Program-made: the position numbers and the translations under genes
Shown here: positions 59,311 through 64,000 of the stretch, in pieces
Numbering within the stretch: position 1 is the stretch's first letter
How the letters are laid out: every line of letters starts with the position of its first letter
Origin: Streptomyces europaeiscabiei
GTDB lineage: Bacteria; Actinomycetota; Actinomycetes; Streptomycetales; Streptomycetaceae
DNA: 64,000 nucleotides
Direction: 5' to 3'
Assembly (NCBI RefSeq): GCF_036346855.1
Contig: NZ_CP107841.1
Span: forward strand, 372,001 to 436,000
The notes under the pieces: model-generated
The model's database searches: none
Told to the model about the DNA's origin: nothing
The model's input: only the letters and a program-made list of their open reading frames with translations

Positions 59311-59340
59311 TTGCATCTGCGGCACTATCATCAGCATAGT
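59311..59340 (+). promoter_or_regulatory. modA promoter with overlapping inverted repeat
   Basis: TTGCAT (59311-59316) and CATAGT (59335-59340) are 18 bp apart and resemble -35 and -10 boxes. An inverted repeat ACTAT-N7-ATAGT (59324-59340) overlaps the -10 region, a good place for a repressor such as a ModE-type regulator. It does not match the E. coli ModE consensus. Confidence 0.45.
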
Positions 59341-59364
59341 CTTCAGCTATCGGATCCGGGATGC

Positions 59365-59394
59365 CGAGACCGTGGATGGCGAGACCGTTGATGG
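59365..59394. repeat. 15-bp tandem repeat in the modA leader
   Basis: CGAGACCGTGGATGG is followed directly by CGAGACCGTTGATGG, within the probable 5' untranslated region of modA. Confidence 0.8.
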
Positions 59395-59448
59395 TCCGCC
59401 CGGACCGAGGTGATCGTGTCCGTCAGGACCAGAGGGAGTGGACCCGTG

Positions 59449-60273
59449 ATGACCCGTACCGAGCACCGGACCCGTGGGCCGATGCAGGTGGCCACCCTGG
59501 GAGCCACCGTGCTGCTGGCCCTGAGCGCCTGCACGTCGTCCGGCGACTCCTCGTCGGCCAAGTCGGGCTCCGTCGCGGGCGCCTCGTCGGACAAGCTGTC
59601 CGGCACCGTGACGGTGTTCGCCGCCGCGTCGCTGAAGGAGAGCTTCACGACGCTGGGCAAGCAGTTCGAGGAGGAACACCCCGGCACGAAGGTCACCTTC
59701 AGCTTCGGTGGCAGTGACTCCCTCGCCGCGAGCATCACCGGCGGTGCTCCCGCGGACGTGTTCGCCTCGGCAAGCCCCAAGACGATGGCGATCGTGACGG
59801 ACGCGGGGGACGCGTCGGGGACCCCCGCCACCTTCGTCCGCAACCAGTTGGAGATCGCGACCCTGCCGGGCAACCCCGACAAGATCGCCTCCCTCAAGGA
59901 CCTCACCAGGTCCGGCCTGAAGGTCGTACTGTGCGACAAAGAGGTGCCCTGTGGTGCCGCCGCCCAGAAGGCCCTGGACGCGAGCAGGTTGACGCTCACT
60001 CCCGTCTCCTACGAGCAGGACGTCAAGGCCGCCCTGACGAAGGTAGAACTGAAGGAGGCCGACGCCGCCGTCGTCTACAAGACCGATGTGCACGCGGCGG
60101 GTGACAAGGTGGAGGGCGTGGAGTTCCCCGAGTCCGCCGACACCATCAACGACTACCCGATCGTCCGACTCAAGGGCGCCCAGAACGCCGAGGCCGGCAA
60201 GGCGTTCATCGCGCTGGTGCAGTCCGCCGAGGGCCAGCGGATCCTCACCCAGGCCGGGTTCCTCAAGCCGTGA
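59449..60273 (+). CDS. modA: Molybdate ABC transporter substrate-binding lipoprotein
   Basis: A 274-residue ModA lipoprotein. The signal peptide ends in the lipobox LLALSAC (ATVLLALSACTSSGD). The binding domain reads TVTVFAAASLKESFTTLGKQ, VTFSFGGSDSLAASITGGAP, ADVFASAS and DAAVVYKTDVHAAGDKVEGV, which match ModA oxyanion-binding loops. ATG 59449 with AGAGGGAG upstream was chosen; GTG 59410 is open too. The stop overlaps modB (GTGA). Confidence 0.93.
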   Translation: MTRTEHRTRGPMQVATLGATVLLALSACTSSGDSSSAKSGSVAGASSDKLSGTVTVFAAASLKESFTTLGKQFEEEHPGTKVTFSFGGSDSLAASITGGAPADVFASASPKTMAIVTDAGDASGTPATFVRNQLEIATLPGNPDKIASLKDLTRSGLKVVLCDKEVPCGAAAQKALDASRLTLTPVSYEQDVKAALTKVELKEADAAVVYKTDVHAAGDKVEGVEFPESADTINDYPIVRLKGAQNAEAGKAFIALVQSAEGQRILTQAGFLKP

Positions 60274-61136
60274 CCCTCCCGACCGACAGGTCCGACGCCG
60301 CGCCCGACACCCTCCGGCGCGGGCCGCGGCGTCGACGTGTCCGCACGGGCGACGGCGGCCGAGGCGTTCCCCTGCCACTGCTGGTGCCCGCACTGATCGG
60401 ACTGGCGTTCCTGATCGTGCCGCTGGTCGCGCTGCTCGTACGGGCCCCGTGGCGCAGCCTGCCCGACCTGCTCACCAGCGCCGAGGTGTGGCAGGCGCTC
60501 CAGCTGTCCCTGGTCTGCGCCACCGCCGCCGCGGCGGTGAGCCTGGTCATCGGCGTGCCGCTGGCCTGGCTGCTGGCCCGCGTCGAGTTCCCCGGACGCG
60601 GCCTGGTCCGGGCCCTGGTCACCCTGCCGCTGGTCCTGCCGCCGGTGGTCGGTGGCGTGGCACTGCTGATGGCGCTCGGCCGTAACGGCATCGTCGGGAG
60701 ATCGCTGGACTCCTGGTTCGGGATCACGCTGCCGTTCACCACGGCGGGGGTCGTGGTCGCGGAGGCGTTCGTCGCGATGCCCTTCCTGGTCATCAGCGTC
60801 GAGGGCACCCTGAGAGCCGCCGACCCGCGTTTCGAGGAGGCGGCCGCCACCCTGGGCGCCTCCCGGTTCACCGCCTTCCGCCGGGTCACGCTCCCGCTGA
60901 TCGCGCCGGGCATCGCGGCCGGCGCCGTGCTGGCCTGGGCACGGGCACTGGGCGAGTTCGGCGCGACGATCACCTTCGCGGGCAACTTCCCCGGCCGTAC
61001 CCAGACCATGCCGCTGGCCGTGTATCTGGCCCTGCAGAGCGACCCGGAGGCCGCCATCGCCCTCAGCCTGGTCCTGCTCGCCGTGTCCGTCGCGGTGCTG
61101 GCGGGCCTGCGCGACCGTTGGATGACAGCACGATGA
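60270..61136 (+). CDS. modB: Molybdate ABC transporter permease
   Basis: A 288-residue ModB permease with about five membrane helices (VPALIGLAFLIVPLVALLVR first). The coupling-helix EAA motif is EEAAATLGASRFTAFRRVTL, followed by ARALGEFGATITFAGNFPGR, a ModB-specific signature. Starts with GTG overlapping the modA stop and ends overlapping modC (ATGA). Confidence 0.94.
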   Translation: MTLPTDRSDAAPDTLRRGPRRRRVRTGDGGRGVPLPLLVPALIGLAFLIVPLVALLVRAPWRSLPDLLTSAEVWQALQLSLVCATAAAAVSLVIGVPLAWLLARVEFPGRGLVRALVTLPLVLPPVVGGVALLMALGRNGIVGRSLDSWFGITLPFTTAGVVVAEAFVAMPFLVISVEGTLRAADPRFEEAAATLGASRFTAFRRVTLPLIAPGIAAGAVLAWARALGEFGATITFAGNFPGRTQTMPLAVYLALQSDPEAAIALSLVLLAVSVAVLAGLRDRWMTAR

Positions 61137-62230
61137 CCGAACCCCGTCATGCCGCCGAAGCCGCCCACGACGTCCGTGCCATCGCCTCCGAGGAGGGCCT
61201 CGACGCCCGCCTCGTCGTCGAGCGCGGCGCCTTCCGTCTCGACGTGGCGCTGAGCGTCGCGCCCGGCGAAGTCGTCGCCCTGCTCGGCCCGAACGGCGCG
61301 GGGAAGACCACCGCCCTGCGCGCCCTGGCCGGTCTGACCCCGCTCACCGGCGGCCGGCTGCGGCTGGACGGCACGGCGCTGGAGCGTACGCCGCCGGAGG
61401 CACGCCCGGTCGGCGTCGTCTTCCAGGACTACCTGCTCTTCCCCCACCTGACGGCCCTGGACAACGTGGCCTTCGGACCACGCTGTCACGGCGCCACCAA
61501 GGCGGAGGCCCGCGCACAGGCCGCCGAGTGGCTCGACCGCCTGGGGCTCGCGGACCACGGCGGCGCCAAGCCGCGCAAGCTGTCCGGCGGCCAGGCCCAG
61601 CGTGTCGCCCTGGCCCGTGCCCTGGCCACCCGCCCCCGCCTGCTGCTCCTGGACGAGCCACTTGCAGCGCTGGACGCCCGCACCCGTCTGGAGGTCCGCG
61701 CCCAACTCCGTCGGCATCTCGCCGAGTTCGAGGCCGTCGCCGTCCTGGTCACGCACGACCCGCTGGACGCCATGGTGCTGGCCGACCGGCTGGTCGTCGT
61801 GGAGGACGGCCGGGTCGTTCAGGAGGGCGCCCCGTCCGACATCGCCCGCCATCCCCGTACGGACTACATCGCCCAGTTGGTCGGCCTGAACCTCTACCGG
61901 GGGGAGGCCGACGGCCACACCGTCCGCCTCGACGCAGGCCCCTCCATCACCACGACCGAGATCCTCACCGGCCCGGTCCACGTGGCGTTCCCGCCGAGCG
62001 CGGTCACCCTGCACCGTGACCGTCCGACCGGCGTCAGCGCCCGCAACCTCTGGCGCTGCGAGGTCGCGGGCCTGGAGACCCACGGCGACCAGATTCGCGC
62101 CGACCTCAGCGGAGAGCTTCCGCTCGCCGCGGACCTGACCACGGTCGCCGCCGCCGAACTCGGCCTCCACCCGGGCGCGGAGGTCTGGGCGGCCGTGAAG
62201 GCGACGCAGACCCACGCCTACCCCGTCTGA
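61133..62230 (+). CDS. modC: Molybdate ABC transporter ATPase
   Basis: A 365-residue ModC. Walker A GPNGAGKTTALRALAG, Q-loop VVFQDYLLFPHLTALDNVAF, signature KLSGGQAQRVALARALATRP, Walker B LLLLDEPLAALDARTR and the switch His in VLVTHDPLDAMVL. The C-terminal part (about 285-365) is a TOBE-like domain that may bind molybdate. ATG 61133 overlaps the modB stop. Confidence 0.93.
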   Translation: MTEPRHAAEAAHDVRAIASEEGLDARLVVERGAFRLDVALSVAPGEVVALLGPNGAGKTTALRALAGLTPLTGGRLRLDGTALERTPPEARPVGVVFQDYLLFPHLTALDNVAFGPRCHGATKAEARAQAAEWLDRLGLADHGGAKPRKLSGGQAQRVALARALATRPRLLLLDEPLAALDARTRLEVRAQLRRHLAEFEAVAVLVTHDPLDAMVLADRLVVVEDGRVVQEGAPSDIARHPRTDYIAQLVGLNLYRGEADGHTVRLDAGPSITTTEILTGPVHVAFPPSAVTLHRDRPTGVSARNLWRCEVAGLETHGDQIRADLSGELPLAADLTTVAAAELGLHPGAEVWAAVKATQTHAYPV

Positions 62231-62338
62231 AGACGCACAGGCCGGGACCGGTCCGGGCCGTGTCCGCGGCCTGCTAGCGACTACCGCCTCACTCATCACA
62301 GGTGCGAGCGGCAGCGGACCATTCACGCCCGACCCGGC

Positions 62339-62367
62339 TTGCATGACTCGCACAGAAGGAAGATAGA
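62339..62367 (+). promoter_or_regulatory. Possible promoter of the mop gene
   Basis: TTGCAT (62339-62344) and GATAGA (62362-62367) are 17 bp apart in an unusually A-rich tract. The same TTGCAT hexamer begins the modA promoter candidate, hinting at shared control. Weak call. Confidence 0.35.
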
Positions 62368-62419
62368 AGACATAAGCAAGCAATAACGGCATATCACTCC
62401 TTCCCTGTGAGGCGTTCCC

Positions 62420-62839
62420 ATGAGCCTGAGCATCCGCAACCAGATCCCCGGCACCGTCGTCTCCGTCACTTCCGGCGAGGCCATGGCGACGGTCAAGGTC
62501 CGCCTCGACGGTGGCCAGGACCTCACCTCGGCGATCACCCTGGACGCCGTCAGGGAACTCGGCCTGGCCGAGGGCTCTCCCGTGCGCGCACTGGTCAAAT
62601 CCACGGAGGTCTCTCTCGCCACCGGTTCCGTGGCTGGCCTGTCCATCCGCAACCGGTTGCCCGGCAGGGTGAGTGACATCGCCACCGGCGCCGCGATGGC
62701 CTCCGTCAAGGTCACCGTCGGCGGAGGCGAACTGACCGCCGCCGTCACCAGGGACGCCGTCAGCGACCTCGGCCTGACCGTCGGATCACCCGTCACCGCA
62801 CTGATCAAGTCGACCGAGGTCTCCCTCGCCACCGTGTGA
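62420..62839 (+). CDS. Two-domain molybdopterin/molybdate-binding (Mop/TOBE) protein
   Basis: A 139-residue molbindin. Two tandem Mop domains: SLSIRNQIPGTVVSVTSGEA with VRALVKSTEVSLAT, and LSIRNRLPGRVSDIATGAAM with VTALIKSTEVSLAT. Each has the SxRNxxxG and STEVSLA signatures for molybdate or tungstate binding. It probably stores or buffers intracellular molybdate delivered by ModABC, encoded just upstream. A separate promoter lies in the 189-bp gap. Confidence 0.93.
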   Translation: MSLSIRNQIPGTVVSVTSGEAMATVKVRLDGGQDLTSAITLDAVRELGLAEGSPVRALVKSTEVSLATGSVAGLSIRNRLPGRVSDIATGAAMASVKVTVGGGELTAAVTRDAVSDLGLTVGSPVTALIKSTEVSLATV

Positions 62840-63055
62840 CTCGGTACCGGGGCCCGCCGTCGCCGCCAAGTGGCCGGTCGGCGTTCCGGGGTGTGGTGCG
62901 ACGGGCGGACTCCGTGCCGGGCGGGCAGGCGTTCGGCCGACTCCGGGACCGCCCCGCACGGCGGTTTCGGCAGTGGCCGGCCAGCGTGAGCCCGTGGCAG
63001 GTGCTCCGAGGGCGTCCGGGCGCGTTTGGCGGCGGGCGAGGTTACCTTCAGCGGT

Positions 63056-64000
63056 ATGGACGGTGATCGTGGACGCTGGCGCCGGTGCGTGCTCAGCGGG
63101 GCGGTGTTCGCCGTATGCATGGCCGGCACGACCCTGCCGACCCCCCTCTACGGCCTGTACCAGGAGAAGTTCGGATTCTCCGAGCTGACGGTCACCGTCG
63201 TCTACGCCGTCTACGCCTTCGGAGTCATCGGAGTGCTGCTGGTGGCGGGCAACGCCTCGGACTCCGTGGGCCGGCGTCCGGTGCTGATGTGGGGCCTGGG
63301 ATTCTCGGCCGCGAGTGCCGTCTGCTTCCTGTGCGCCACCGCGCTGGGCTGGCTGTACGCGGGGCGGCTGCTGTCGGGTCTGTCCGCCGGCCTGTTCACC
63401 GGGGCGGCGACGGCATACGTGATGGAGTTGGCACCGCACGGCAGCGCCTCGCGGGCCACGTTCGTGGCGACCGCCGCGAACATGGGCGGGCTCGGCTGCG
63501 GTCCACTGCTCGCCGGGGTGCTCGCGCAGTACGCCGACTGGCCGCTCCACCTGCCGTTCGCCGTCCACCTCGCTCTGGTCGCCTGCTCGGCCGCCGCCCT
63601 GTTGCGACTTCCGGAGACCGTGCGAGAACGTCGGCCGCTGAGCACCGTACGGCCGCAACGGCCCAGCCTGCCCCCGCAGGTGCGGGTGGTCTTCGGACCG
63701 GCGGCTGCCGCCAGCTTCGTGGGGTTCGCCCTGTTCGGGGTGTTCACGTCGGTCAGCCCTGCCTTCCTCGCCCAGTCCCTGAACGTCCACAATCACGCGG
63801 TGAGCGGGCTGGTCGTCGCACTGGCCTTCTTCGCCTCGACCGCCGGGCAGCTGGCCGTCGGCCGGGTCGGCATGAGCCGGTCGCTGCCGCTGGGATGCGC
63901 CGGGCTCCTGGCCGGGCTGGCGCTGCTGGCCGGCGCACTGCGATGGGAACTGCTGGCGCTGGTGGTGCTGAGCGCGGTCGTCGGCGGGGCCGGGCAGGGG
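63056..64000 (+). CDS. MFS transporter (partial, runs off the right edge)
   Basis: The first 315 residues of an MFS protein: CVLSGAVFAVCMAGTTLPTP, YGLYQEKFGFSELTVTVVYA, the motif-A loop ASDSVGRRPVLMWGLG, and later helices VFGPAAAASFVGFALFGVFT and GLVVALAFFASTAGQLAVGR. The start ATG 63056 is preceded by a weak ribosome-binding site (AGCGG). It is of the sugar or drug exporter type; the substrate is unknown. The stop is outside the window. Confidence 0.85.
   Translation, partial: MDGDRGRWRRCVLSGAVFAVCMAGTTLPTPLYGLYQEKFGFSELTVTVVYAVYAFGVIGVLLVAGNASDSVGRRPVLMWGLGFSAASAVCFLCATALGWLYAGRLLSGLSAGLFTGAATAYVMELAPHGSASRATFVATAANMGGLGCGPLLAGVLAQYADWPLHLPFAVHLALVACSAAALLRLPETVRERRPLSTVRPQRPSLPPQVRVVFGPAAAASFVGFALFGVFTSVSPAFLAQSLNVHNHAVSGLVVALAFFASTAGQLAVGRVGMSRSLPLGCAGLLAGLALLAGALRWELLALVVLSAVVGGAGQG

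Larger units (their letters stand above)
58851..59448. other. Divergent gvp/mod promoter region
   Basis: About 600 bases lie between gvpO (minus) and modA (plus). I see no gene. It contains the modA promoter candidate (59311-59340), a 15-bp repeat in the modA leader (59365-59394) and presumably the gvp promoter, which I could not assign. Confidence 0.5.

Overview
The window is high-GC actinobacterial DNA with the gene content of a Streptomyces chromosome. Supporting features are GTG/TTG starts, ATGA/GTGA start-stop overlaps, a SigB/RsbW/SpoIIE partner-switching set, spore-associated protein A, a gvpOAFGYZJLSK gas-vesicle cluster and a group 1h (high-affinity, actinobacterial) [NiFe]-hydrogenase locus. 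All family names below come from motif and sequence recognition; no database search was run.

Bases 1-22,080 are loosely packed accessory DNA. They hold a LysR 3' end, a transposase remnant, a DUF5685-type protein with a Cys-rich tail, a LysR-controlled epimerase/aldo-keto reductase pair, a MerR regulator fused to a DinB/maleylpyruvate-isomerase-like domain, an MFS exporter, a secreted-type nuclease/phosphatase and assorted small enzymes. Decay is frequent: an ECF sigma gene with a frameshift, a truncated sugar O-acetyltransferase, a probable TetR fragment, an IS200/IS605-type right end without a transposase, and many short tandem repeats.

Bases 22,081-34,987 form a stress-signalling block. 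An STAS antagonist and an RsbA-like MEDS/ATPase protein diverge from a SigB-family sigma factor, which is followed by an RsbW-like kinase, a SpoIIE phosphatase and a 1,421-residue soluble hybrid histidine kinase with tandem HAMP units. A YciI (DGPF) protein plus ECF42-type sigma factor pair follows.

Bases 35,211-51,017 carry the hydrogenase locus, almost entirely on the minus strand. It reads hypX, hhyS, hhyL, a NifU-like protein, three accessory proteins of unknown role (223, 230 and 476 aa), a maturation protease, a 34-residue hydrophobic peptide, then hypA, hypB, hypF, hypC, hypD and hypE. Two further small proteins lie just upstream. Most junctions are 4-nt overlaps, so the genes are probably co-transcribed and translationally coupled. 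HypX (formyl-derived CO) together with HypCDEF fits aerobic cofactor assembly for scavenging trace hydrogen.

Bases 52,190-58,850 hold sapA, a small membrane protein and the ten-gene gas-vesicle operon, which ends in a strong hairpin. Bases 59,449-62,839 hold modABC for molybdate import and a two-domain Mop (TOBE) protein. The window ends inside an MFS transporter gene.
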